Source: Corynebacterium auris (GTDB lineage: Bacteria > Actinomycetota > Actinomycetes > Mycobacteriales > Mycobacteriaceae). Taken from it: a stretch of 64,000 nucleotides of DNA. The notes under the pieces were generated by a model. That model made no database searches. It saw only the letters and a program-made list of their open reading frames with translations, and had not been told where the DNA came from. Shown here one piece after another: positions 9,605-18,196 of the stretch. Where the stretch lies: assembly GCF_030408575.1 (NCBI RefSeq), contig NZ_CP047047.1:2371334-2435333 (forward strand), in the 5' to 3' direction. A program made the position numbers and the translations under genes. Each line of letters begins with the position of its first letter. Position 1 is the first letter of the stretch.

Positions 9605-9633
9605 ATTTTAGGGGTTCGAGAATGTATGCGCAA
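9605..9633 (-). promoter_or_regulatory. tracrRNA promoter
   Basis: On the minus strand a -35 box TTGCGC (9633-9628), a spacer of exactly 17 bases and a -10 box TAAAAT (9610-9605) place the start near 9599, at the beginning of the anti-repeat. Read-through would also serve cas9-cas1-cas2. Confidence 0.7.
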
Positions 9634-9713
9634 GAGTTTGCCGGGAATTCCTTCATTACTTCGACCAAAACGGTTCAGGTCCGGACGGGTTGATATGAAG
9701 CGCTGCGATGCCC

Positions 9714-10400
9714 CTATTTGTCTAGCACCATGTCGTTCTGGCCGTAGGTGGTCACGACGCCGAGGTTTTCCCCCGTCTCCACGTCCGCACCGGTGATGAC
9801 GAAGACGACGCCGGAGGTGAGGGCGGCGGCGCCGTCGGTGTGGGTCCCGCCGGTGGTCATCCAAGTCACGGCGATGGTGCTGCCGTCGCGCTGGCCCTCC
9901 CAGTCGCCGTAGCCGCCGACGAAGACGCCGGAGCCATGCACCGGCTCGTCCTCGGACCCGCGGAGATGTTGAGCAGCTCGGCCGTCAGGCGCACCGAGGT
10001 GCCGGGCTGGCGGTTCCTGAGGGTGAAGCCACTCTGCAGCGCGTCGACGCTTAAGCCGTGGGGGCGGCGGTAGCGCACGCGCACGCCGGCGTCCTCGAAT
10101 GTGTACATTCTCGGCCTGCACGTGCCCGGCGCGCACCTTGTCCTCGGCGATCAGGGAGACCTGGCCGCGGGTGGCCACGTCCTGAAGAGTCGGGGTACCG
10201 AAGTCATCGACGGCGGTGTCCATCAGGATGGCGGTTTCGGTGTCGGGAATCTAGATAGCGACGCCTTCGAGGGTGGTGTTCCTGGTCACGCGAACGCCGC
10301 GCGCGCCGAAGTGGAGGGGGCGGCCGCGCAGCGTGGTACCCTCGGCGAGCTGGAGATCTCGCCGACGGCCTACTTTGGTTCCTGTGCATCTCGTGTGCCT
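9714..10400 (-). pseudogene. Broken hypothetical gene at the right edge of the Cas9 locus
   Basis: Three minus-strand frames join into one decayed protein. The stretch up to about 10258 (GTTLRGRPLHFGARGVRV) leads into MDTAVDDFGTPTLQDVATRG, then switches to FEDAGVRVRYRRPHGLSVDA, then back to GSGVFVGGYGDWEGQRDGS and GVVFVITGADVETGENLG, ending at TAG 9714. At least two frameshifts and one in-frame stop are needed. I do not recognise the family. The upstream limit is approximate. Confidence 0.5.
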
Positions 10401-10543
10401 GTGTTGTTTCGCGCATTGACCACGTAATCTTCCGTTTTGTGGGCGCCGCAACCTTTATTTCAATCCTCAGCGCCCCCGCCCCGCGCGGATACCAATCCCC
10501 AACCCCGCACCTCAGCCCCATATCACCTGGCATACTCACAATC

Positions 10544-11479
10544 ATGTACACCCCAGCCCGGACGATCGTTCTGCCCGCTGCCGTGGCGGCCGCAGCGCTG
10601 ACCCTTTCCGCATGCGCGGCGTCGACGGAACCTCCGCAGCCGCAGACGGTGACGCAGACAACGACGGTTGAACCGACCGTCGAGACGCACACGCCCACCC
10701 CTCACTCCACCTCCGCCGCGCCGGCCGCATCGGTGCGCTCCGTCGATGTCACGCAGTTACAGCAGGTGAGCCCGACACTGTTCGACGCAGACGGCTCTAA
10801 GATGTTCTCCTTCGTCAACGGCGGCGCAGCGAGCCAATGCGTTTTTTACGGCGTCGTGACGTGCTTCGGCACCCCCGACAACTCGGTACCCGACGTGGAC
10901 GGCCGCCGGCCCGGGGCCGTTCAGATCTCGGCCGACGGCGTGGCGTACACCAACGCGGAAGGCATCCCACCCGCCACGGCCGAACTCAAGCCGGGGCAAT
11001 GGGTGAATTTCGGCAGCGTTCAGTGCGCGAAGCCGGACAACGAGTCGCTGGTGTGCACCTCTGAGTCCGCCGCCTTCGAGATCGCGGGGGCGGATCATCG
11101 CATCGTGACCGAGGGCCCAGTGCTCAGCTCCCGGGAACTGACAGAGAAGGCCCTGGCGCAGCCGGGGATGGGGTACGAGACCGGCACGGACGTCCTCGTT
11201 CAGGGCCCAATAATGTGCGGCGCGATGGAGGGGCACCGCCTGGCGGACGTCGTCACGGGCGAAATCACGTGCGCGGAAGCCATGGACGTCCTCGACCGCT
11301 ACGACGCGAGGAAGTTCGAAGAAGGTATGGGAAACACTATCTCGGTGTCGTTCGACGGGTGGAGTTGCTCGTCCCCGACGGCGGCGCGATCAGAGGAGCT
11401 CGGCGCGGCCACGGTGTGTTACAACAAGCAGCGCGGGATCGAGATCCGCGACCCGCTCGTGGGCGTGCCGGCCCAGTAG
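10544..11479 (+). CDS. Putative secreted lipoprotein
   Basis: 311 residues. The N-terminus has a hydrophobic signal ending in the lipobox LSAC, so the mature protein should be attached to the membrane outside the cell. A Thr/Pro-rich linker follows, then a globular part with six or more Cys that could form disulfides (ASQCVFYGVVTCFG, GSVQCAKP, LVCTSES, MCGAM). The function is unknown. The frame is open to 10439, but ATG 10544 starts the signal peptide, and an extended -10 (TGG-CATACT, 10528-10536) ends eight bases before it, suggesting a leaderless mRNA. Confidence 0.75.
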   Translation: MYTPARTIVLPAAVAAAALTLSACAASTEPPQPQTVTQTTTVEPTVETHTPTPHSTSAAPAASVRSVDVTQLQQVSPTLFDADGSKMFSFVNGGAASQCVFYGVVTCFGTPDNSVPDVDGRRPGAVQISADGVAYTNAEGIPPATAELKPGQWVNFGSVQCAKPDNESLVCTSESAAFEIAGADHRIVTEGPVLSSRELTEKALAQPGMGYETGTDVLVQGPIMCGAMEGHRLADVVTGEITCAEAMDVLDRYDARKFEEGMGNTISVSFDGWSCSSPTAARSEELGAATVCYNKQRGIEIRDPLVGVPAQ

Positions 11480-11495
11480 TCGGCCCTCCGCGCCC

Positions 11496-12479
11496 TCACT
11501 CCGGCGATGTTTCACGTGAAACATTGGCCACGCCCTGGGCCGCGCGCTTGGCAAAGGGCGCCACGCCGGTGATCGTCGCCGCACCCGGGCCGACCAAGTC
11601 GCCGTAGCCGACGAGGAAGAGGGGAATGGGGGCGTCGAGAAGCGAGCGCACCGGCTCAAGCGCCGGGCGGAAGCCCGTGCACCAGATGAGGTGATCGGCG
11701 TCGACCTCGTGGAGCGAGTCGAACATTGGCGTCGCGGTGAGGCGGCCGGAGTCGCGGGCCTCCCGGACCTGCGGAAGGGCAACGATGTCGCCCAGGTTCG
11801 AGTCCGCGCCGGGGTCGGGCTCGCCGCGCTGGATCGCCAGCACGCGCTGGCGGTTGCGGCGGAACAGGACGCGGCCGTCGACGTCGTCGGGCATCCACCG
11901 CGGCTCCTTCCGCGTGTACCACGTCACGTCGGCGACCTCGGTGAGCTCCGCGGCGATCTGCGCGCCCGAGTTCCCGCCCCCCACCACTGCGACGCGCGCG
12001 CCGCGGAAGGGCTCCGGGCCAGGGTAGTGCGCCGAGTGCCACTGCTCGCCGGCGAAGGTGCCGGGGTAGAAGGGCACGAAGGGCGCCGACCACGTGCCCG
12101 TCGCGGCGACGAGCGCGTCCGCCGTGTAAGCGCCCGCGGTGGTGTCCAGGCGAAACACCGCGCCGTCGTGGCCCACCCGGTCGACGTGCACGGGGCGCTT
12201 CACCGGCAGGTCGTAGCGCCTTTCGTACTCCGCCAGGTACTCCACGACGTGCTGCGCGGGCGGGAAACCGGGGTAGTGGGGCATGGGCCAGCCGGGCAGG
12301 TTGGAGAACTCGCTGGCGGAAAACAGCGTCATCGAGGGCCACACGTGGCGCCACGCGGCGCCGGGACCGTCTTGGTCGTCGAGGATGAGGAAGTCCACCC
12401 CGTACTTGCGCAGGTAGTAGGCGGTGGCCAGGGCGGACTGGCCGCCGCCGACGACGATCGCGGAGTGGTGCTCAGCCAA
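11496..12479 (-). CDS. arsO: Flavin-dependent monooxygenase of the arsenic cluster (ArsO-like)
   Basis: 327 residues. An N-terminal FAD-binding Rossmann motif (IVVGGGQSALATAYYLR) and a second NADPH-binding motif (VAVVGGGNSGAQIAAEL) mark the two-dinucleotide-fold FMO/thioredoxin-reductase-like family. Members in arsenic operons are called ArsO. The substrate is not proven. The start appears to be TTG 12479, overlapping the arsR stop by eight bases, so the two are cotranscribed. The last codons read NVSRETSPE because a parS site lies inside the 3' end of the gene. Confidence 0.75.
   Translation of the reverse strand: MAEHHSAIVVGGGQSALATAYYLRKYGVDFLILDDQDGPGAAWRHVWPSMTLFSASEFSNLPGWPMPHYPGFPPAQHVVEYLAEYERRYDLPVKRPVHVDRVGHDGAVFRLDTTAGAYTADALVAATGTWSAPFVPFYPGTFAGEQWHSAHYPGPEPFRGARVAVVGGGNSGAQIAAELTEVADVTWYTRKEPRWMPDDVDGRVLFRRNRQRVLAIQRGEPDPGADSNLGDIVALPQVREARDSGRLTATPMFDSLHEVDADHLIWCTGFRPALEPVRSLLDAPIPLFLVGYGDLVGPGAATITGVAPFAKRAAQGVANVSRETSPE
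11508..11523. promoter_or_regulatory. parS site 1
   Basis: Perfect TGTTTCACGTGAAACA palindrome, the ParB-binding site of the chromosome segregation system. It lies inside the 3' end of the arsO-like gene. Confidence 0.95.
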
Positions 12480-12798
12480 CGGACAGCACCGTCTTCAAGT
12501 CCGCAAACAGCTCCGGGCGCACCGTGTGCACCACGCGGCGGCCCTCCGGGTGCCGGGCAAGAAAACCGGCCTCCGTGAGGCGCTTGAGGTGGTGCGACAC
12601 CGTCGGCTGGCTCAGCTCCAACGCCTCCGCCAGCTCGCCGACCGTGGTGGACGGGCAGCCCTCGGCGGCGAGCAGGGAGATGATACGCAGGCGCACCGGC
12701 TCGCCCAGCACCTTGAACGCGGCGGCATGGCGGTCGGCGTCCGCGGGGGAGAGCGGCTCGGTGGTGAGGGGGCAGCACGGTGGGGCGTCGACAAGCAT
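12472..12798 (-). CDS. arsR: ArsR-family arsenite-responsive repressor
   Basis: 108 residues from ATG 12798 (an in-frame extension to 12969 lacks similarity and overlaps acr3). Winged-helix DNA-binding protein: TTVGELAEALELSQPTVSHH forms the recognition region. Cys8-Cys9 near the N-terminus and Cys48 (AAEGCPS) have the same 40-residue spacing as the As(III)-binding Cys15/16/55 set of C. glutamicum ArsR, so arsenite should release it from DNA. It is divergent from acr3, with an operator between them, and is followed by the overlapping arsO-like gene. Confidence 0.93.
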   Translation of the reverse strand: MLVDAPPCCPLTTEPLSPADADRHAAAFKVLGEPVRLRIISLLAAEGCPSTTVGELAEALELSQPTVSHHLKRLTEAGFLARHPEGRRVVHTVRPELFADLKTVLSVG

Positions 12799-12800
12799 GC

Positions 12801-12827
12801 GTCGATTATATCGACCGTGGTCTATAT
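12801..12827. promoter_or_regulatory. ars operator and acr3 -10 box
   Basis: GTCGAT-TAT-ATCGAC (12801-12815) is a perfect 6-bp inverted repeat in the 37-base gap between arsR and acr3, a likely ArsR operator. TATATT at 12822-12827 fits a -10 box placing the acr3 start at or beside its ATG (12836). Confidence 0.7.
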
Positions 12828-12835
12828 TTAGGGTC

Positions 12836-13882
12836 ATGCCGCTCCTGGACCGCTTCATTCCCCTCTGGATCCTGCTGGCCATGGCCGCCGGCCTGCTGCT
12901 CGGCCGCGCCGTGCCCGGGCTCGCGCCCTTCCTCGACTCCCTCACCGTCGGGGGCGTCTCCGTGCCCATCGCGATCGGCCTGCTCGTGATGATGTACCCG
13001 CCGCTGGCGAAGGTCCGCTACGACTCCACCCGCGAGGTCGCCACCGACGCCCGCCTCATGGGCGTCTCCCTCGTGCTCAACTGGGTCGTCGGGCCCGCCT
13101 TCATGTTCGCCCTCGCCTGGCTCTTCCTACCAGACCAGCCCGAGCTGCGCACCGGCCTCATCATCGTCGGCCTCGCGCGCTGCATCGCCATGGTCCTCGT
13201 CTGGACCGACATGGCCTGCGCCGACCGTGAGGCCACCGCCGTCCTGGTCACCCTCAACGCCGTCTTTCAGGTCCTCATGTTCGGCGTGCTCGGCTGGTTC
13301 TACCTCCAGGTGCTGCCCGCATGGCTCGGCTTGCCGACGGCCACCGCGGCCTTCTCCTTCACCGCCATCGTCACCTCGGTGCTCGTGTTCTTGGGCATCC
13401 CCCTCGCCCTGGGGGCACTCTCGCGCGTGGTGGGGGAGCGCGTGCGCGGGCGCGACTGGTACGAATCCACGTTCCTGCCCGCGATCTCCCCCCTCGCTCT
13501 CATCGGCCTGCTCTACACCGTCGTGCTGCTGTTCGCGCTGCAGGGCGAGCAGATCACCACCCAGCCCGGCGCAGTCGCACGGACGGCGCTGCCGCTGCTG
13601 TGCTACTTCATCGGCATGTTCTTCCTCTCTCTGCTCGTGTGCAGGGTGGCCAACTTCACCTACGAGCGCACGGCGGCCGTCTCGTTCACCGCCGCGGGCA
13701 ACAACTTCGAGCTCGCGATCGCGGTGTCCATCGGCACCTTCGGCGCCACCTCCGGCGAAGCGCTCGCCGGGACGGTCGGCCCGATCATCGAAATCCCCGT
13801 GCTCGTCGGCCTCGTCTACGTCATGCTGTGGCTGCGGCCCCGCTGGGACGCCTCACCCCGCGCGCACGCGGTCCACAACTAA
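12836..13882 (+). CDS. acr3: Arsenite efflux permease Acr3
   Basis: 348 residues with about ten membrane segments. It exports arsenite using the proton gradient. The family's essential Cys is present in [12 protein letters not shown], and the conserved Glu in [16 protein letters not shown] 12836 starts [12 protein letters not shown] at the first helix. The larger open frame from 12524 is antisense to arsR and is rejected. The mRNA is probably leaderless, given the nearby -10 box. arsC follows after 19 bases. Confidence 0.95.
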   Translation: MPLLDRFIPLWILLAMAAGLLLGRAVPGLAPFLDSLTVGGVSVPIAIGLLVMMYPPLAKVRYDSTREVATDARLMGVSLVLNWVVGPAFMFALAWLFLPDQPELRTGLIIVGLARCIAMVLVWTDMACADREATAVLVTLNAVFQVLMFGVLGWFYLQVLPAWLGLPTATAAFSFTAIVTSVLVFLGIPLALGALSRVVGERVRGRDWYESTFLPAISPLALIGLLYTVVLLFALQGEQITTQPGAVARTALPLLCYFIGMFFLSLLVCRVANFTYERTAAVSFTAAGNNFELAIAVSIGTFGATSGEALAGTVGPIIEIPVLVGLVYVMLWLRPRWDASPRAHAVHN

Positions 13883-13901
13883 GCACCCGAAAGGAACACT
13901 C

Positions 13902-14306
13902 ATGGCCCCCTCAGTTCTGTTCATCTGCGTCGGCAACGGCGGAAAATCCCAGATGGCGGCGGCACTGGCCGCCCACCACGCGGGCGACGCCGTCGCCGTC
14001 TACTCGGCGGGCACCGCCCCCGGGTCGGGCCTCAACCCGGAATCCGTCGCGGCGATCGCCGAGGCGGGCGCCGACATGTCCGGGGGCCGCCCGAAGGGCA
14101 TCGACCCCGACCTGCTCGCCTCCGTCGACCGCGTGGTCGTGCTCGGCGCCGACGCCGAGGTCACCCTCCCGCCCGGCGCGCGGGGCACGCTCGAGCGCTG
14201 GCGCACCGACGAACCCTCCGAGCGCGGCATCGAGGGGATGGAACGCATGCGCCTCATCCGCGACGACATCGACGCCCGCGTGCGCGCCCTCCTGCGCGAG
14301 CTCTGA
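13902..14306 (+). CDS. arsC: Arsenate reductase, low-molecular-weight phosphatase fold
   Basis: 134 residues. The P-loop [11 protein letters not shown] has the catalytic Cys near the N-terminus. It has Lys where most low-molecular-weight phosphatases have Arg, a form I recall from corynebacterial mycothiol/mycoredoxin-linked arsenate reductases. It reduces arsenate to arsenite for export by the adjacent Acr3. The start has GAAAGGA upstream, and the gene is in one operon with acr3. Confidence 0.88.
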   Translation: MAPSVLFICVGNGGKSQMAAALAAHHAGDAVAVYSAGTAPGSGLNPESVAAIAEAGADMSGGRPKGIDPDLLASVDRVVVLGADAEVTLPPGARGTLERWRTDEPSERGIEGMERMRLIRDDIDARVRALLREL

Positions 14307-14332
14307 CCTAGAACGGCAACGTCCGCGCCGCG

Positions 14333-15439
14333 TCATTTTCGCAGCGCTTCCGCGTTCAGCCCCGCCGCGACGAGGAGGAACGCCACCGCCGCCCCGAAGC
14401 CGAGCAGCGGAGCCACGCCGTACAGAGGCAGGATCAGGATCGGCGTCAGGGCGTTGCCGAAGAAGCGGAAGGCCTGGATCGTCGACAGGATCTGGGCCCC
14501 GCGTGGCGACGCCAAAATGAGCATATTCACACCCACCTGCACCCCCTGCGCGGCGAGCACCGCCACGCCCCACAGCAGCGTGATGGCCACCATCGATGGC
14601 GCGACCCCGACGCCCACCATGGCGCACGCACCGACGAGCAGGGAGCCGACGATGAGCGGGCGCGGCCCCCGCGTGTCGGCGAGCCCGCCGACGGGGCGGG
14701 CGAAGAGGAACGCGGTGAGCCCGCCGGCCATGACGATGAGGCCGCGGGTAAGGGGCGGGACGTCGAACACCGCCTCGACGTGCAGGGAGATGAGAAAGCC
14801 CATGCCCACCACGCCGGCGCCGATGGCGAGCAGAGTGTAGATGGCGCGCAGCACCGGGCCGGGCGGCAGCCGCACCGCCTCCGACACCGCCCCGGAGGGC
14901 GGCACCGCGGGCAGGCCGACGCAAACAATGAACACCGCGAAAGCGAAAAGAGCGACGTACATCCAACGCCACGACGCCACCGTCACCGCCGCCCCCGCGA
15001 ACAGCGGGGCGGAGAACAGCCCAAAGGCCTGCATCGCAGCGTAGGTGCCCATCGCCTTGCCCAGTTCGTCCGGCGCGGTGATGTGCCGCAGGATCAGCTG
15101 CAGCAGCGGCGCCGTGAACGCGTTCGCGATCCCGGCGACGATGTACGCCGCCACAAACGCCCACCACACGGGCGACAGCACGAGCACCACCGACGCGCAG
15201 GCGATGGTGGCGTAGGCGACACGCACCACGCGGGTGGGGGAGAGGGTGCGCACCAAGTAGGTGGACACCAGCATCATGAACGCGAACGGCAGCATGTACG
15301 CCGTCATCGTCAGCGACGCCAAGCGCAGGGAGATGCCAAAATCCGCCGCGAACTCCGGCAGCACCACCGACAGCGACTGCCCGGCGAAGGGGCCGAGGAA
15401 GCCGCCGATCATGATGCAGAGGTAGCGCACCCTGCCCAC
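14333..15439 (-). CDS. MFS transporter
   Basis: 368 residues with 11-12 hydrophobic segments and the intracellular loop motif GGLADTRGPRPL typical of the major facilitator superfamily. The start is GTG 15439, 14 bases after the acyl-CoA dehydrogenase stop, with GGGGGTTGAGG upstream, so it is the last gene of the six-gene operon. It may import or export the acid handled by that operon, but its substrate cannot be told from sequence. Confidence 0.82.
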   Translation of the reverse strand: MGRVRYLCIMIGGFLGPFAGQSLSVVLPEFAADFGISLRLASLTMTAYMLPFAFMMLVSTYLVRTLSPTRVVRVAYATIACASVVLVLSPVWWAFVAAYIVAGIANAFTAPLLQLILRHITAPDELGKAMGTYAAMQAFGLFSAPLFAGAAVTVASWRWMYVALFAFAVFIVCVGLPAVPPSGAVSEAVRLPPGPVLRAIYTLLAIGAGVVGMGFLISLHVEAVFDVPPLTRGLIVMAGGLTAFLFARPVGGLADTRGPRPLIVGSLLVGACAMVGVGVAPSMVAITLLWGVAVLAAQGVQVGVNMLILASPRGAQILSTIQAFRFFGNALTPILILPLYGVAPLLGFGAAVAFLLVAAGLNAEALRK

Positions 15440-15453
15440 GCCTCAACCCCCGA

Positions 15454-16665
15454 TCAGGAGAACGCGTTGATCCCGGTCATCTTCTGCCCCAGGATCAGGG
15501 TGTGCATCTCGTCCGTGCCCTCGTAGGTGCGCACCGACTCCAGGTTCGCCGCGTGGCGGATCGGCGAGTAGTCGTGGGTGACGCCGTTGCCGCCGAGGAT
15601 CGTGCGGGCCTCGCGGCAAATGTCGATGGCGACGCGCGTGTTCTGGAGCTTTGCCACCGAGATCTGGCTGATGTCGAGGGTGCCGGCGTCCTTCTGGCGG
15701 CCGACGTGCAGCGCCAGCAGGTAGCCCTGGTTCAGGCCCACCGCCAGGTCCACGAGCTTCTTCTGCGTCAGCTGGAAGCTGGCCAGGGGGCGGCCGAACT
15801 GGGTGCGCTCCAGCGCGTAGGCCAGCGCCTGCTCTAGGGAGTCGCGGGCCGCGCCGAGCACGCCCCAGCCGATGCCGTAGCGGGCCTCGTTCAGGCACAT
15901 CAGGGGCGCCTTCAGGCCGAAGCGGGCGGAGAGGATGTTGGAGGCGGGCACCAGGGCGTCGTCAAGCGTGATATGCGACTGCGTGGACACCCGCATGGAC
16001 AGCTTCTTCGTGATCGGCTGGGGGTCGAAGCCCGGGGTGCCCTTGGGCACGAGGAAGCCGGCGACGGTTTCCTCGCGGCCTTCCGGCGCCTCGTGGCCGG
16101 CGGCGGTGAGGTCCGCGGTGGAGACCTTTGCCCACACCACCGTGATGTCGGCCAAGTGCGACAGGCCGATCCAGCGCTTCTCCCCGTTGAGTAGCCAGCC
16201 CTCGCCCTCCTTCCACGTCGCGCGGGTGATCATGGAGGCGGGATCCGAACCCGCCGTCGGCTCGGTCAGGCCGAAGGCGCCGATGAGCTCCCCGCGGGCC
16301 ATCTTGGGCAGGTACTCGCTTTTCTGCTCCTCGGTGCCGTGCTTGTGAATCGACGTCATCGCCAGCGAGCCCAGCACCGAGAAGATCGTGCGCAGGCCCG
16401 AATCGGCCGCCTCGACCTCCAGCATGGACAGGCCGTACTCCACGGCGGTGCGGCCCGGGCAGCCATAGCCGGACAGGTGCGCGCCGATCATGCCCTTCTC
16501 CGCGAAGCGCGGGATCAGCTCGAGCGGCACGTAGGCGTCCTCGTACCACTGGCCCACGTGGGGCTTGATCTCCTCCTCCACGAACGCGCGCACAGAGTCG
16601 CGCCACTGCACCTCCTCCGGGGTGAGCAGGGAATCGAAGTTGATCAGGTCGGTTGCGTCGGTCAT
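15454..16665 (-). CDS. Acyl-CoA dehydrogenase, glutaryl-CoA dehydrogenase-like
   Basis: 403 residues. FAD enzyme that oxidises an acyl-CoA. The catalytic base Glu382 is in TYEGTDEMHTLILG, and the ending GQKMTGINAFS is very like glutaryl-CoA dehydrogenase. Arg92 in DSGLRTIFSV matches the arginine that binds the far carboxylate of glutaryl-CoA (human Arg94). FGLTEPTAGSDPASM is the FAD/substrate loop. This supports oxidation and decarboxylation of glutaryl-CoA to crotonyl-CoA, though another dicarboxyl-CoA is possible. ATG 16665 has AAGGAGA upstream. The in-frame extension to 16752 overlaps the CoA-transferase gene. Confidence 0.85.
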   Translation of the reverse strand: MTDATDLINFDSLLTPEEVQWRDSVRAFVEEEIKPHVGQWYEDAYVPLELIPRFAEKGMIGAHLSGYGCPGRTAVEYGLSMLEVEAADSGLRTIFSVLGSLAMTSIHKHGTEEQKSEYLPKMARGELIGAFGLTEPTAGSDPASMITRATWKEGEGWLLNGEKRWIGLSHLADITVVWAKVSTADLTAAGHEAPEGREETVAGFLVPKGTPGFDPQPITKKLSMRVSTQSHITLDDALVPASNILSARFGLKAPLMCLNEARYGIGWGVLGAARDSLEQALAYALERTQFGRPLASFQLTQKKLVDLAVGLNQGYLLALHVGRQKDAGTLDISQISVAKLQNTRVAIDICREARTILGGNGVTHDYSPIRHAANLESVRTYEGTDEMHTLILGQKMTGINAFS

Positions 16666-16693
16666 AGTCGTCTCTCCTTGTCGTGGTTGTGTG

Positions 16694-18157
16694 TCAGTGC
16701 TCGGCCAGGTCGACCTCGAAGGACGCTTCCGTCGCCGCGGCCACCGCGTCAACGTCCACGCCCGGCGCGAGCTCGGTGAGCGTCAGGCCGTTCGTCTCGT
16801 CGACTTGGAAGACGCCGAGGTTGGTGATGATGGTCTTCACCACCGCCTTGCCCGTCAGCGGGAAGGTGCAGCTGCGCAGGATGCGCGGGCTGCCGTCGGG
16901 GGCGGTGTGCTCCATGAGCACGATAACCCGCCGGGCGCCCTCGACGAGGTCCATCGCCCCGCCGATGCCCTTGATCTTCTTGCCCGGGATCCCCCAGTTG
17001 GCGATGTCGCCGTGCTCGCTGACCTGGAAGGCCCCCAGCAGCACCGAGTCGACGTGGCCGCCGCGGATCATGGCGAAGCTCGTCGAGGAGCTGAAGAAGG
17101 AGGCGCCGGGGCGCACCGTCACCGTCTGCTTGCCGGCGTTGATGGTGTCCGGGTCCAGCTCGTAGAGCAGGGGGAACGGCCCGGTTTTGAGGATGCCGTT
17201 CTCGCTTTGCAGGATGATCCCCTTCGAATCGTCGATGTAGTTGGGCACCAGCGTGGGCAGGCCGATGCCGAGGTTGACGTACTCGCCGGAATGCAGCTCA
17301 CGCGCGCCGCGCTGCGCGATCTGCTCCCGGGTCCAGCCCACCGCCGGCTCCGCACCGGGCTCAACGTCCGCCGGCTCGTCCTGCCGCAGGGTGGGCACCT
17401 CGACGGGCCGGTAGCTCGCCTGCTCGTAGGTCAGCGGCACGATCCGGTCCACGAAGATGCCGGGCACGTGCACGCCCGCGGGGTCCAGGCTCCCGCGGGG
17501 CACCAGCTTTTCCACCTCCACGATGGTCACCCGGGCGTTCATCGCGCAGTCCGGGTTGAAATTGCGCGCCGAGCTGCGGAAAACCAGGTTGCCGTCCTCG
17601 TCCGCTTGCCACGCGCGCACCAGCGCGAAATCGGCCTTGATGGATTCCTCGAGCACGTAGCCGCGCTCGTCGCCGCCGAAGCTAAACACGCGCGTCTCCT
17701 TCGGCTGCGAGGCCTCGGCGACGTCGCCCTCGGAGCCGTAGCGCACCGGCAGGCCGCCTTCGGACACCGCCGAACCGTAGCCGGCCGGGGTGAAAAAGGC
17801 CGGGATCCCGGCCCCGCCGGCGCGCAGCTTCTCCGCCAGGGTGCCCTGCGGCACCAGCTCGACGTTAAGGCGCCCTTCCAGGTAGTCGCGCTGCACGTAG
17901 ACGTTGCTGCCGATGTAGGAGCCGCAGAACGTGGCCACCTGGCCCGACTTGAAGAGCTTGGCCAGCCCCACCGGCTCCTCGCCGATCAGGGTGCCGGGGT
18001 TGTTGGAGTACACCGTCAGGTTGCGGGTGCCGCGCTCGATGAGGGCGTCGATAAGAAAAAATGGGTTCCCCACCGCGCCGAAGCCGCCGACTGCGAGCGA
18101 TGCTCCGTCGTGGATGTCGGCGATGGCTTCCTCGATGGAGGGGACGATTCTGGTCAT
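16694..18157 (-). CDS. Fused two-domain 3-oxoacid CoA-transferase (SCOT-like)
   Basis: 487 residues with the alpha-type domain first ([16 protein letters not shown]) and the beta-type domain after about residue 275. The catalytic glutamate is Glu319 in [13 protein letters not shown], the ENG signature of succinyl-CoA:3-ketoacid CoA-transferase. It moves CoA between carboxylic acids, for example succinyl-CoA and acetoacetate. Bacterial SCOT is often two separate subunits, so the fusion resembles the mitochondrial form. In this operon it could process acetoacetate downstream of crotonyl-CoA or activate the imported acid. Confidence 0.88.
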   Translation of the reverse strand: MTRIVPSIEEAIADIHDGASLAVGGFGAVGNPFFLIDALIERGTRNLTVYSNNPGTLIGEEPVGLAKLFKSGQVATFCGSYIGSNVYVQRDYLEGRLNVELVPQGTLAEKLRAGGAGIPAFFTPAGYGSAVSEGGLPVRYGSEGDVAEASQPKETRVFSFGGDERGYVLEESIKADFALVRAWQADEDGNLVFRSSARNFNPDCAMNARVTIVEVEKLVPRGSLDPAGVHVPGIFVDRIVPLTYEQASYRPVEVPTLRQDEPADVEPGAEPAVGWTREQIAQRGARELHSGEYVNLGIGLPTLVPNYIDDSKGIILQSENGILKTGPFPLLYELDPDTINAGKQTVTVRPGASFFSSSTSFAMIRGGHVDSVLLGAFQVSEHGDIANWGIPGKKIKGIGGAMDLVEGARRVIVLMEHTAPDGSPRILRSCTFPLTGKAVVKTIITNLGVFQVDETNGLTLTELAPGVDVDAVAAATEASFEVDLAEH

Positions 18158-18196
18158 GGCAGTGTCTTTCTTTTTTCGGAGGGAAGGTCAGGGAGG

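Noticed and set aside
9499..9864. N-terminal extension of cas9 to give 1,226 residues
   Set aside because: The extension is Arg-rich noise, overlaps the tracrRNA and its promoter, and ATG 9498 has a ribosome binding site and the expected Cas9 start.
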